From positions 62,001 to 126,000 of the forward strand of contig NZ_QJTJ01000003.1 in NCBI RefSeq assembly GCF_003217295.1: a DNA stretch of 64,000 nucleotides, read 5' to 3'. This document shows, one piece after another, positions 26,530 through 35,273 of this stretch. Each line of letters starts with the position of its first letter. Positions within the stretch are counted from its first letter, which is position 1. The translations under genes and the position numbers were made by a program. The stretch comes from Ureibacillus chungkukjangi (lineage in GTDB: Bacteria; Bacillota; Bacilli; Bacillales_A; Planococcaceae). The notes below the pieces were generated by a model. The model made no database searches, had not been told where the DNA came from, and saw nothing but the letters and a program-made list of their open reading frames with translations.

Positions 26530-28173
26530 ATGAAAGCAGCTCGTGTTGTATTAGAATATTTAAAGGCAAGAGAAATTAAACATATATTTGGTATTCCGGC
26601 AGGCTCTGTAAATGCCATTTTTAATGAGCTTTATGATATGCCTGAAATAACACCAATCATAGCAAAGCATGAGGGTGCGGCTTCTTATATGGCTGCTGCC
26701 TATGCAAAATATACAAATCGTTTGAGTGTAAGTATCGGTTGTAGCGGTCCTGGATCTACTAATCTAGTGACAGGTGCAGCCAATGCTATGAGGGAGCATT
26801 TACCTGTTCTATTTATAACAGGTGCTGTACCTGTAAATACGGTAGGCTTGAATGCATCACAAGAATTAGATGTAGAACCACTTTTTAAATCTGTTACGAA
26901 ATATAGTGTAACTATTAATAATTCAAAGGATGTACTTAAAGAAATCGTAAAAGCTACTGAAATTGCTATTTCTGGTGTTCCGGGTCCTGTACACATTGCT
27001 ATTCCAATTGATGTACAACACGAGAATGTAGAGAATGTTGAATTACCTGCTCCAGCAAAAAGAGAGCCGCTTATTCCTGAGCTTGATACAATTAAAAACG
27101 TAGCGAAAGAGCTTATGAAAAGAGAGTTAGGCTATATTTTTGTAGGGCAGGGAGTAAGAAACTCTGTTGAGCAATTAGTTGAGTTAGCGGAATTACTGAA
27201 CTGGCCGATTGTTACAACGCCACAAGCAAAAGGGTATATTCCTGAGGATCATCCACTTTTAGTCGGTGTCTATGGTTTTGCTGGGCATGAGACTGCTTCA
27301 AACCTATTAAATGAAGGTGACGGTGAAGCATTATTGATTGTTGGCTCTAGCTTAGGAGAGACAGCAACAAACAATTATAATACCAATCTTGTAGGAAATC
27401 GTTTCTCTGTGCAAATGGACTTTGACCAATCTGTATTTAATAGAAAATACAAAATTGATATGCCTGTACTAGGTGATATCAATCTAAGCTTAGTATTTCT
27501 AATAGAAGAATTAAGAACTTTAGGTTTAACTAAAGAAAGCTCTAAGTATGTGATTGAAAAAACCGAAGCAAAAGAAGAGCCTACTGAGGAATATAATACG
27601 AAAAATGTTCTTCTAAATATCCAAAAATATGTACCAGCTTCTACTAGATATACAATCGATATCGGTGAATTTATGTCTTATATAATTCATCATATGAAGG
27701 TATTAGAATCTGATACATTTGATATCAATGTTCACTTTGGTGCAATGGGAAGTGGAATTGGAACTGCAGTTGGTTCTATACTTGCTGAACCAGAACGACC
27801 TGTTGTATGTGTAACAGGGGATGGCTGTTTCTTTATGCATGGTATGGAGATTGCAACGGCTAAAGAATATAATCTACCAATCTTATTTGTCGTAATGAAT
27901 AATGCCCGACTAGGAATGGTATATCACGGTCATGCACTACAATTCAAAAGAACGCATCCAACATTTGAACAAGAACCAATCAACATTAGTGCAATGGCTG
28001 CTGCCATGAATATTCCAAGCTTCAGAGTTAATAAGTTAGAGGATGTTAACCAAGATATCATCAACGAATTAATGGGAGCTAATGGACCAGCAGTTCTAGA
28101 GGTAGCCTTAGTTGATAACAATACACCGCCTATGGGAGATCGAGTTAAGTTCCTTTCATCCTTTGGTAAATAA
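26530..28173 (+). CDS. Acetolactate synthase-like thiamine pyrophosphate enzyme
   Basis: About 547 residues. N-terminal TPP half with FGIPAGSVNAIF and catalytic-type Glu in AKHEGAASYMA; central domain (about 190-330); TPP-binding C-terminal half with GDGCFFMHGMEIA and the partner VVMNN. The organisation matches acetolactate synthase, pyruvate oxidase and relatives; which reaction it performs is not clear. ATG 26530 fits AAAGGAG best (seven bases), not the ATG at 26524. It has no regulatory subunit beside it, so a catabolic or anabolic ilvN-type pairing is not supported. A perfect terminator palindrome follows. Confidence 0.88.
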   Translation: MKAARVVLEYLKAREIKHIFGIPAGSVNAIFNELYDMPEITPIIAKHEGAASYMAAAYAKYTNRLSVSIGCSGPGSTNLVTGAANAMREHLPVLFITGAVPVNTVGLNASQELDVEPLFKSVTKYSVTINNSKDVLKEIVKATEIAISGVPGPVHIAIPIDVQHENVENVELPAPAKREPLIPELDTIKNVAKELMKRELGYIFVGQGVRNSVEQLVELAELLNWPIVTTPQAKGYIPEDHPLLVGVYGFAGHETASNLLNEGDGEALLIVGSSLGETATNNYNTNLVGNRFSVQMDFDQSVFNRKYKIDMPVLGDINLSLVFLIEELRTLGLTKESSKYVIEKTEAKEEPTEEYNTKNVLLNIQKYVPASTRYTIDIGEFMSYIIHHMKVLESDTFDINVHFGAMGSGIGTAVGSILAEPERPVVCVTGDGCFFMHGMEIATAKEYNLPILFVVMNNARLGMVYHGHALQFKRTHPTFEQEPINISAMAAAMNIPSFRVNKLEDVNQDIINELMGANGPAVLEVALVDNNTPPMGDRVKFLSSFGK

Positions 28174-28186
28174 TAAATCCTAAAAT

Positions 28187-28218
28187 AAAAAGTATAGGGC
28201 AGCTGCCCTATACTTTTT
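28187..28218. terminator. Bidirectional terminator palindrome
   Basis: A perfect 32-base palindrome centred on AGCT (arms AAAAAGTATAGGGCAG). It closes the TPP-enzyme gene on the plus strand and the convergent gene on the minus strand; it touches the last codon of that gene. Confidence 0.85.
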
Positions 28219-28843
28219 ATATATTTTGATAAGAATTTTGAATAACCTTTAAAACGGAGCCTATTGTTTGTCCCTTAAAGGAATCTTGAATAGCTTCACC
28301 AGTAGGGTTTGAGTAATAGAAGCTTCCAATATTTTCGTCATAAGAGAATCCAAGCTTTGTTAATTCCTGCTGCAGTTCATCTGGAAGGGTAGTTAAGCCT
28401 GTTTGTTCGATGAAGTAGTCTGTAGGGAAAATTTTCACATCTACGTCTGCAAATCCCGTATGAACAACAAATAAATCATTTTTTTGTTGCATTATCCACT
28501 GTTCCTTAGAAAATAGGGAGATTCTTGAGCCATCTAAGGAGGAGATAGCATCTAAGTTAATGCCGAAAATGCCATTGATAAGCTGACGAATCTCTGCTCC
28601 TGATATGTTTCCTCCGTGCTTTGCAATTCCTAAATCAATAGCATATTTTGCAGGGCTATTTGATAGAGGAAGCTCCCCAGATTCTAAGAATTCTTTAGAT
28701 AGAATAGGCTTCGTTTCTAAATCAAAGCCGAAAACAGAATTGACAATGCTACAAATCTCAGAACTCGTAGTTACATCTTGCGTATCAATATAGTCATCCA
28801 TAATTTCAATCTTTTTCAATCCTACAGAAATTTTCTCTACCAT
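28217..28843 (-). CDS. Hypothetical protein convergent to the TPP gene and divergent from the actin locus
   Basis: About 208 residues. No membrane segment or signal peptide. Two stretches with similar shape, ICSIVNSVFGFDLET and IRQLINGIFGINLDA, look like an internal repeat, suggesting a duplicated domain. Recurring SSLDGSR and IEQTGLTTLPDELQQELTKL are not known motifs to me. ATG at 28843 follows GAGGAG with ten bases. It is divergent from the actin/iteron region at 28.9-31 kb. Function unknown. Confidence 0.75.
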   Translation of the reverse strand: MVEKISVGLKKIEIMDDYIDTQDVTTSSEICSIVNSVFGFDLETKPILSKEFLESGELPLSNSPAKYAIDLGIAKHGGNISGAEIRQLINGIFGINLDAISSLDGSRISLFSKEQWIMQQKNDLFVVHTGFADVDVKIFPTDYFIEQTGLTTLPDELQQELTKLGFSYDENIGSFYYSNPTGEAIQDSFKGQTIGSVLKVIQNSYQNI

Positions 28844-28930
28844 ATATCTCAAACTCCTCTATAGTAAGATGCCTTCAAAGGAAGGGGAACTAATATATAA
28901 ATTTTACCATATTTATCTAATATAAATCAC

Positions 28931-29174
28931 TGTAAACAAATAGTTTGCAAGTATACAAAGTGTAAACAAAATGTGTACAAATATGTATACATGTAAACAA
29001 AGCTGTATACATATTGATTTATAAGGATGTAAACGTATTTGTTACCAAAGTTTACATAATTGTATACAAAGCGCCAATGTTTACAAAAAGTTTACGTTTA
29101 TATTACTTTTGGTTAATTCTAATTGAATATTCTTGTAATTTCCTATACTCTTTAAGTAGGCATAATAGTTTACA
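28931..29174 (+). repeat. Array of TGTAWACA-type iterons, centromere-like
   Basis: About 13 copies of TGTAAACA, TGTATACA, AGTTTACA and close variants lie at 28931, 28950, 28961, 28972, 28984, 28992, 29004, 29028, 29049, 29061, 29078, 29089 and 29167. Most start points are 11-12 bases apart, about one helical turn, so the copies lie on one DNA face. The array ends just before the actin gene and looks like a parC centromere, an operator, or both. Confidence 0.7.
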
Positions 29175-29225
29175 AAATTATCCTTTAAGAAACCATACAA
29201 ATTAAAGAGAAAAGGAATGATTAAT

Positions 29226-30398
29226 ATGATTAACTCTAGAACAGCAGCTGTAGATGTTGGTAATGACTCGATTAAGGCAATCTTTGGTGAAGTAGAGTAC
29301 GAATTAAATATTCCTAATATCGTGGCTAGGGATACAGAGGATCGCCCTGTTATTGGAATTGAAGAATTAGATAATAAAAATCCACTAGATGGAATTCATA
29401 TCAAGGTGCACTCTCCTGCATTAAAGGATAATAATGCAATTTACCGAGTAGGTAATTTAGCAACAAAAAGTAGCAATGCAACTGAACTTGATCCAGGCAG
29501 TTCAAAATCAGAAGAAGATCAAACACTGATTATGCTATTTGCTACATTAGCGTTAGACGCTGTAAATGAAAACAATTCAAATGCATTTCCACGAGTGAAA
29601 AATGTAATAGATGCAAATTATACGCTTGGTACAGGCCTTCCCCTACGTGAAGTTAAGGAAGGAAAGGATGCAGGCTACCGTTCAAAACTAGTTGGTTCTG
29701 TCCACCAAGTCGAGTTCCTTGTTACGCCAAAATACCAGGGCTTAAAAGTAAATATTAAATTTAATGAAGTAAAGATTTACCCGGAAGGCTTTGCTGCTTA
29801 TATTAATCTTGTAATGGATAATCAGCTTAAAATTATTAATAAGGATTTAATCGATAAACGCATTATCATTCAGGATATCGGTGGGCTATCGACAGATATC
29901 GCTGTTATTAAGAACCGGAATGTTGATGATGATAAGGCACAAGGCTTCAATCTAGGAGTATCCGAATCTCTAGAGGCTATCAGAGAGGAAATCCGTTCAA
30001 GACATGGCATTGAATTAGACAGCCGTCGTGATGTGGTTGAGATTATCACAAGAAAAAATGATCGCAATCATATCATGGTTAAAGGAAGTCGCACAAGTGT
30101 TCATGATATTACGGACCGTATCCTACTTGAATTAGCTAAAAAACAATATCGCTTACTACGTAATATATGGCAAAAGAATTCACAAACAGAGATCTGCTAC
30201 TTTGTTGGTGGTGGAGCAAATGTCTTAAAGGATTATATTAAGACATTAAATAATAATTTAGATGGCTATAATATCGATTTCTTTGAAGATGAAAAAGAAA
30301 GTATTTGGATGATGGCCAATGCTTATTATAAACTAATCAATGACTTTATCAGAAAGTCAGAAAAACCAAAGCAAGCTCAAGAACCTGTGAAAAATTAG
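29226..30398 (+). CDS. ParM/Alp-like actin ATPase of a putative DNA segregation system
   Basis: About 390 residues. The actin-superfamily nucleotide site is clear: AAVDVGNDSIKAIFGE (phosphate 1), RIIIQDIGGLSTDIAVI (phosphate 2) and YFVGGGANVLKDYI (adenosine motif). ParM/StbA-type proteins polymerise with ATP and push or pull plasmid copies apart. ATG 29226 is nine bases after AAAGGA; an ATG at 29217 sits too close to it. It starts a two-gene operon behind the iteron array, with the DNA-binding protein gene ten bases downstream. Plasmid-type systems are the usual home, so a chromosomal copy would be notable. Confidence 0.88.
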   Translation: MINSRTAAVDVGNDSIKAIFGEVEYELNIPNIVARDTEDRPVIGIEELDNKNPLDGIHIKVHSPALKDNNAIYRVGNLATKSSNATELDPGSSKSEEDQTLIMLFATLALDAVNENNSNAFPRVKNVIDANYTLGTGLPLREVKEGKDAGYRSKLVGSVHQVEFLVTPKYQGLKVNIKFNEVKIYPEGFAAYINLVMDNQLKIINKDLIDKRIIIQDIGGLSTDIAVIKNRNVDDDKAQGFNLGVSESLEAIREEIRSRHGIELDSRRDVVEIITRKNDRNHIMVKGSRTSVHDITDRILLELAKKQYRLLRNIWQKNSQTEICYFVGGGANVLKDYIKTLNNNLDGYNIDFFEDEKESIWMMANAYYKLINDFIRKSEKPKQAQEPVKN

Positions 30399-30407
30399 GG
30401 TGATGAT

Positions 30408-31025
30408 ATGAGTGCGCGGGCGAATGAGATTAAGAGAGGACAAGCCATTTCATTTCGTATTCCTTCAGATACGCCTGATCATCTTTTAAAGCATTTACAG
30501 AAGCTAAAGGAATCAGAAAGAAGGAATTTTTCGAGCAAGATGGCTGAGTTTGTCTTGCAAGGAGTAGGTCAATCTTTTACAAAGGAAAGGGAAACAATCA
30601 ACATTCCTCTACCTCATAAGCTGAGTAAATCACAGCGAGATTGGCTAAAGCATGAGCATTCGGAGGCTCTGTTGGGAACGATTGTATACCAGCTATTAAT
30701 GGACCCAGTTCGTGCAACATCCTTGCTTGCATCTCTAAATAGCAATGCATTGGATATAAATGAAGCATTGTATTTGCAAGAGGAATTAACAAATACACAG
30801 TTGCCGGGAATGGAGTCTGAGGTTTCCCAAGTGGATAACTATGTCCAAGCCATTGAAGAAACAGCTGCTGGTAGTGATTCAGAAATAACAGATGATTTAG
30901 ATGCCTTTGAATGGGAAAGTGCAACACATCACCAAGTTGTAGATACTGAGGAGAACCAGGACGACGAGGAAGAGTTAGATTTAGACAGTCTTCTAGGCGA
31001 TTTCCTTAATAAAATGAATAAGTAA
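30408..31025 (+). CDS. Putative centromere-binding adaptor (ribbon-helix-helix type)
   Basis: The 205-residue protein starts MSARANEIKRGQAISFRI. A short beta strand (GQAISFRIP) is followed by two helices (DHLLKHLQKLKESERR, NFSSKMAEFVLQGV), the layout of ribbon-helix-helix DNA-binding proteins such as ParR and AlfB. A middle helical part (about 75-130) and a strongly acidic linker (about 155-190, ENQDDEEELDLD) follow, ending with the amphipathic tail LDSLLGDFLNKMNK. In ParR the C-terminal tail docks on the actin. I infer a similar role. It is longer than typical adaptors. The pair is probably an operon, as the start is ten bases past the actin stop. Confidence 0.65.
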   Translation: MSARANEIKRGQAISFRIPSDTPDHLLKHLQKLKESERRNFSSKMAEFVLQGVGQSFTKERETINIPLPHKLSKSQRDWLKHEHSEALLGTIVYQLLMDPVRATSLLASLNSNALDINEALYLQEELTNTQLPGMESEVSQVDNYVQAIEETAAGSDSEITDDLDAFEWESATHHQVVDTEENQDDEEELDLDSLLGDFLNKMNK

Positions 31026-31030
31026 ACAAG

Positions 31031-31066
31031 AAATCCGCATTGTGAAAGCTACAATGCGGATTTTTT
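31031..31066. terminator. Terminator of the actin operon
   Basis: Arms AAATCCGCATTGT and ACAATGCGGATTT, loop GAAAGCT, T-run. It also ends the convergent tcuA. Confidence 0.85.
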
Positions 31067-31084
31067 CAACTTCAAAACTAACTA

Positions 31085-32593
31085 TTAATTTATTGTTGCA
31101 TTTTCATGGGCATCGGCATATTTTGCTGCCTGGGAGCCAGAAACTTTTCCAAACACTGCTCCTGACATGAGACCAGAACCCCCTGGATAGTTTTTATAGA
31201 AAATACCGCCAACCATTTCACCTGCAGCAAATAGCCCTTTAATTGGTTCTTCAGCTGCATTTAAGACTTCACCATTTGGATTGACATGAAGGCCGCCGAA
31301 TGCGAATGTAATACCGCAAGTTACCGGGAAAGCGTAATATGGACCTTTTTCAATTTTCATAGCCCAGTTCGTTTTTGGTGGCGTGATTCCCTCCGTCCCT
31401 TTTGCATCCTTGACAGAAGGGTTATAGTCTCCGTCTTGTACTGCATTGTTATAGTCTTGAATGGTTTGAAGGAACTGCTCCTTGTTCACAGGTAATTGTT
31501 CAACTAACCCTTCAAGTGTATCTGCTTGATAGAAAGTTGCCTCTTCTAAATTATATTCTTTTCGAAGAAGTGGACGAACCTGCGCATCAAAGATTTGGAA
31601 GGCTACATGATCAGGCTGCTTTAAAATTTCACGTCCGTATTTTGCATACGTATAATTTCTAAAATCTGCACCTTCATCTACAAAACGGCTTCCGTCCTTG
31701 TTTAGCATAATGCCTAAAGGATAGGAATGCTTTTTAAAGATGTCGCCAGGCTTCTTAAAGTCGCCAACCTTAGGAGCATTATAATCTGTGCCGATTGAAT
31801 GGCAGCCATCCCACTCCCCGAACTTTTGGGCGCCAATTTCAAGAGCCATTTTAATACCGTCTCCAGTGTTATACTCTGTACCTCTTACAATAGCCGCTTC
31901 CCATTCAGAGCCCATATATTTTGAACGCAATTCCTTGTTTGCTTCAAAGCTTCCACATGCTAATACGATACTTTTTGTATTCACAAGTGTCTCAGCGTCT
32001 TGTTGCGAAACGATTACTCCAGTTATTTGGTTATTCTTCGTTTCAAGCTTTGTTGCTTGTGATTCATACCATACATCTATACCAAGCTCCTTCGCGCGTG
32101 CGAATAATTGCTTCATTAAACCAATGCCTTTTTCCTTTGTTTTTACTGGAAGACCACCCCAAAAGTGAATTTTTCCGTCTTGTTTAAAGGATTGGTTATC
32201 GTAGTTAAGTTCAAATTCAACGCCATGCTCGCGCATCCAAACGATTGTTTCATAGGATTTCAAAACTAATTGATTGGCTAAATCTGGCTGGCTTTGTCCA
32301 TCCGTTACACGCATCAGATCATTATAATAATCAGAAGTGCTGTATTCCGGCATTACGAGTAAATCAGCTTCTTCATCTGCAAGGGCAGGCATAATTCGTC
32401 TAATATCCTTTAATTCATTGTAAGCAAAGCGGATTGCCCCATCTGTGAAATAAGAGTTGCCCCCACTTTTTTGCTCGGGTCCCTTTTCAAGTACCAGCAC
32501 ACTAGCCCCATTTTCCTTTGCAGAAATAGCAGCACATAAAGCCGCATTACCTGCACCTACAACGACAACATCATATGAATATATCTTTGACAT
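31085..32593 (-). CDS. tcuA: FAD-dependent tricarballylate dehydrogenase-like protein (TcuA)
   Basis: About 502 residues. FAD site DVVVVGAGNAALCAA at the N terminus, then the fumarate reductase-type flavoprotein pattern with the C-terminal AAGEMVGGIFYKNYPGGSGL. It matches TcuA, which oxidises tricarballylate to cis-aconitate. In enterobacteria TcuA needs TcuB to reoxidise its FAD, and TcuB is not seen here. ATG 32593 is the best start (eight bases after GGGGG), although a GTG five codons earlier is open. It is divergent from a LysR gene that probably controls it, and it faces a TctCBA transporter. Confidence 0.85.
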   Translation of the reverse strand: MSKIYSYDVVVVGAGNAALCAAISAKENGASVLVLEKGPEQKSGGNSYFTDGAIRFAYNELKDIRRIMPALADEEADLLVMPEYSTSDYYNDLMRVTDGQSQPDLANQLVLKSYETIVWMREHGVEFELNYDNQSFKQDGKIHFWGGLPVKTKEKGIGLMKQLFARAKELGIDVWYESQATKLETKNNQITGVIVSQQDAETLVNTKSIVLACGSFEANKELRSKYMGSEWEAAIVRGTEYNTGDGIKMALEIGAQKFGEWDGCHSIGTDYNAPKVGDFKKPGDIFKKHSYPLGIMLNKDGSRFVDEGADFRNYTYAKYGREILKQPDHVAFQIFDAQVRPLLRKEYNLEEATFYQADTLEGLVEQLPVNKEQFLQTIQDYNNAVQDGDYNPSVKDAKGTEGITPPKTNWAMKIEKGPYYAFPVTCGITFAFGGLHVNPNGEVLNAAEEPIKGLFAAGEMVGGIFYKNYPGGSGLMSGAVFGKVSGSQAAKYADAHENATIN

Positions 32594-32617
32594 GTCCAAT
32601 TCCCCCACTCCATAATG

Positions 32618-32645
32618 TTTACAATATTCTTACAACCAGTATAAT
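32618..32645 (+). promoter_or_regulatory. Promoter of the LysR gene, overlapping the tcuA control region
   Basis: TTTACA (32618-32623), 16 bases, TATAAT (32640-32645). The divergent region up to 32729 also holds GATAATCATCGAT, a possible LysR-protein site. Confidence 0.45.
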
Positions 32646-32729
32646 GAAAAATAATAAATAGATAAAATATGGAAAATTGATAATCATCGATAAAAAATTT
32701 CTATAACTAAAAAGGTGAGGGATGACTAC

Positions 32730-33587
32730 ATGGATGAAAAGGACTGGCTTATTCTGCAAACGATTTATAAGGAGAGAAATATTACAAAAGCGGCCGAGCA
32801 ACTATATATATCTCAGCCATCTCTAACCTATCGAATACAGCAGCTGGAGGAGCAATTAGGAGTAAAGATTTTATCAAGAAGAAAGAGAGGTGTCGATTTT
32901 ACAATAGAAGGAGAATATTTGGTCCAATATGCCACGAGTATGCTATATCAGATGAATGAGATGAAGGACCATCTTGCGAACCTCCATGGCAAAATTAAAG
33001 GGACATTAAGGTTAGGTGTATCACAAACCTTCGCTAGATACAAATTACCAGCTATTTTAGCTGAGTTTATAAAACAATATCCGGAAGTGGATATCAATTT
33101 GAAGTCCGGCTTTAGCTACGAGGTTATACAAATGATTAATAAAGAGGAAGCGAATATTGGTATTGTTCGTGACGTCTATGATTGGAAGGGCTCGAAAATC
33201 TTGCTTGGCGAGGAGAAGATTTATCTTGTGTCCAAAAGTAAGATTGATATAGATCAATTACCGTATATGACGAGAATAAATTACAATACAGATTTATCCT
33301 TAAAAAATGTAATTGACGGCTGGTGGAAGGAATCCTTTGACCATCCCCCTAGAATTACGATGGAGGTAGACCTGATTGATACATGCCGGGAAATGGTGCT
33401 AAATGGATTGGGCTATGCATTTTTACCGGAAATTTGTCTTAATGGCTATGACAGTTTGCATACCTATGAATTGTCCTTAAACGAGGAAACGCTAATTAGA
33501 AATACATGGCTAATTTTTAACGAACGCTCTATGGATCTTTCAGTTGTGAGGGCATTTAAAGAGTATATGGAAAAAGGAAATGCTTAA
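32730..33587 (+). CDS. LysR-family regulator of the tricarboxylate cluster
   Basis: The 285-residue protein has the LysR helix-turn-helix (TKAAEQLYISQPSLTYRIQQ, LEEQLGVKILSRRKRGV) and the periplasmic-binding-like effector domain (LRLGVSQTFARYKLPAIL, ISYE-type patches). LysR proteins next to tcuA (TcuR) activate on tricarballylate. The ATG at 32730 is nine bases after AAAGGTGAGG, favoured over the in-frame GTG at 32715. It is divergent from tcuA. Confidence 0.9.
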   Translation: MDEKDWLILQTIYKERNITKAAEQLYISQPSLTYRIQQLEEQLGVKILSRRKRGVDFTIEGEYLVQYATSMLYQMNEMKDHLANLHGKIKGTLRLGVSQTFARYKLPAILAEFIKQYPEVDINLKSGFSYEVIQMINKEEANIGIVRDVYDWKGSKILLGEEKIYLVSKSKIDIDQLPYMTRINYNTDLSLKNVIDGWWKESFDHPPRITMEVDLIDTCREMVLNGLGYAFLPEICLNGYDSLHTYELSLNEETLIRNTWLIFNERSMDLSVVRAFKEYMEKGNA

Positions 33588-33665
33588 AAACTACTGTAGT
33601 ATTCTGAATATTCATTGTTATAATAGAGTAAACATTTCAGCATTGTTTCGTAAACGGAGAATGAT

Positions 33666-35258
33666 ATGAAAAGAAAAATGAGGGTTTCGTTAAAAGTTAA
33701 AATATTAGGCTTAGTTATTCTACTAATTGCCTTTATTATTGGGTCATTGTCCTTGATGTTTATCTATATGAAATATAGAGATGATATTGTGAAGGTAGAA
33801 GAGCTATCCTTACAAACTGCCAAAACGCTATCGTATACACCTTCACTGCATGACTACTATAATACCAATAGCAATCATGAAGAGCTCGGCGTTTTGATCA
33901 ATCAGATTACCACTCAAATTGAACCTATAACGGTTTTTATTCAAAATCGAGATGGTTCGATTTTTGCTTCAACAGATGGCAATAAATTATATGGGAAGCT
34001 TAAGAGTGAGGATGCAAATAAAGCGCTTACTTTTGGCAGTTATTATGTTATTAGAACCACTGAAAGCAATAAAGAGGTTTTAAAGGCAATTGCACCTATA
34101 TCGATAGATTATGGAAATTACAATAAGGTAGAAGGTGCAGTGGTTGTACTTTATGATTTGAGTACACTAGATAAAGAGATTTGGAACGATGTAAAGAAAA
34201 TCCTCAAGGTGTCTATTTTAATCTTAATCATGGGGGTGATTGGGAGCTACATGCTTGCTAGCAGTATCCGAAAAGACACATTAAACCTTGAGCCTTATGA
34301 AATTGCAGCAATGTTCCGAGAGAGAAATGCTATTCTTCAATCTGTAAAAGAGGGAATCCTTGCTATAGATGAACAAGGAGCAATAACGATGATGAATGCA
34401 TCTGCACGATATTTACTTGATGTAGAGGAGCATTCAGAAGGAAAGCTTGTATCGAATGTCTTTAAATCCGAGGAATTATTAAGCATCCTTAAAAATAGTG
34501 AAAAACAAATGAACGTTGAAATTCAATCTAATGAAAAAACGATGATTATTAATACACAGCCGATTATTGAGGGCGATAGAAACATAGGAATTGTTGCTAG
34601 CTTTCGAGATCGTACAGAGGTAAAGCATATGGTTGACGCACTTTCTGAGGTAAAGCAATATTCGGACGACTTGAGGGCTCAATCACATGAGTTTACTAAT
34701 AAACTGTATGCCATACTTGGTCTTCTACAGCTCGATAAAAAAGAGCAGGCAATTGAATATATTAAAAGTGAAACACATATTTATACAATTGAAGAAGATT
34801 TGATTTTTACAAAAATAAATGATGAAAGAGTACAGGCTATATTACTTGGGAAAATTGCACAAGCGTCTGAAAAGAAAATTGACTTTGCTATCGAAAGTGA
34901 AAGCTCATTAGCCCATATCCCACAAGAGATTACTTTATCTTCTCTTATTATTATCTTAGGAAATCTCATTAATAATGCCTTCGAGGCTGTTAAAGATACC
35001 CAGGAGAAAAAAGTAAGCTTTTTTGTAACGGATATTGGAAATGAGATTATTTTTGAAGTATCTGATAGTGGACCAGGGATCAATAAAGATATTGAACATC
35101 AACTATTTCAAAGGGGTTTATCCTCAAAAGGAAAAAATCGAGGATATGGATTGTTTAATGTGAAAATAGAAGTAGAATCACTGAATGGAATAATTGAATA
35201 TAGCAGTGAAGCTAGTAAAGGGACTGTTTTTACAGTATATTTGCCAAAGGTTTCCTAA
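33666..35258 (+). CDS. CitA/DcuS-type sensor histidine kinase
   Basis: The 530-residue protein has TM1 (about 12-32), an extracytoplasmic ligand domain of PAS/Cache type (about 38-175), TM2 (about 180-200), a cytoplasmic PAS domain (about 210-320), the phosphoacceptor region (AQSHEFTNKLYAILGLLQL, with His in SHEF) and the ATPase domain (NLINNAFEAV, VSDSGPGI, RGYGLF). This is the citrate/C4-dicarboxylate sensor class. It pairs with the response regulator 15 bases downstream and probably senses a carboxylate outside the cell. Confidence 0.93.
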   Translation: MKRKMRVSLKVKILGLVILLIAFIIGSLSLMFIYMKYRDDIVKVEELSLQTAKTLSYTPSLHDYYNTNSNHEELGVLINQITTQIEPITVFIQNRDGSIFASTDGNKLYGKLKSEDANKALTFGSYYVIRTTESNKEVLKAIAPISIDYGNYNKVEGAVVVLYDLSTLDKEIWNDVKKILKVSILILIMGVIGSYMLASSIRKDTLNLEPYEIAAMFRERNAILQSVKEGILAIDEQGAITMMNASARYLLDVEEHSEGKLVSNVFKSEELLSILKNSEKQMNVEIQSNEKTMIINTQPIIEGDRNIGIVASFRDRTEVKHMVDALSEVKQYSDDLRAQSHEFTNKLYAILGLLQLDKKEQAIEYIKSETHIYTIEEDLIFTKINDERVQAILLGKIAQASEKKIDFAIESESSLAHIPQEITLSSLIIILGNLINNAFEAVKDTQEKKVSFFVTDIGNEIIFEVSDSGPGINKDIEHQLFQRGLSSKGKNRGYGLFNVKIEVESLNGIIEYSSEASKGTVFTVYLPKVS

Positions 35259-35273
35259 GGGGAGGGAAAGCAA

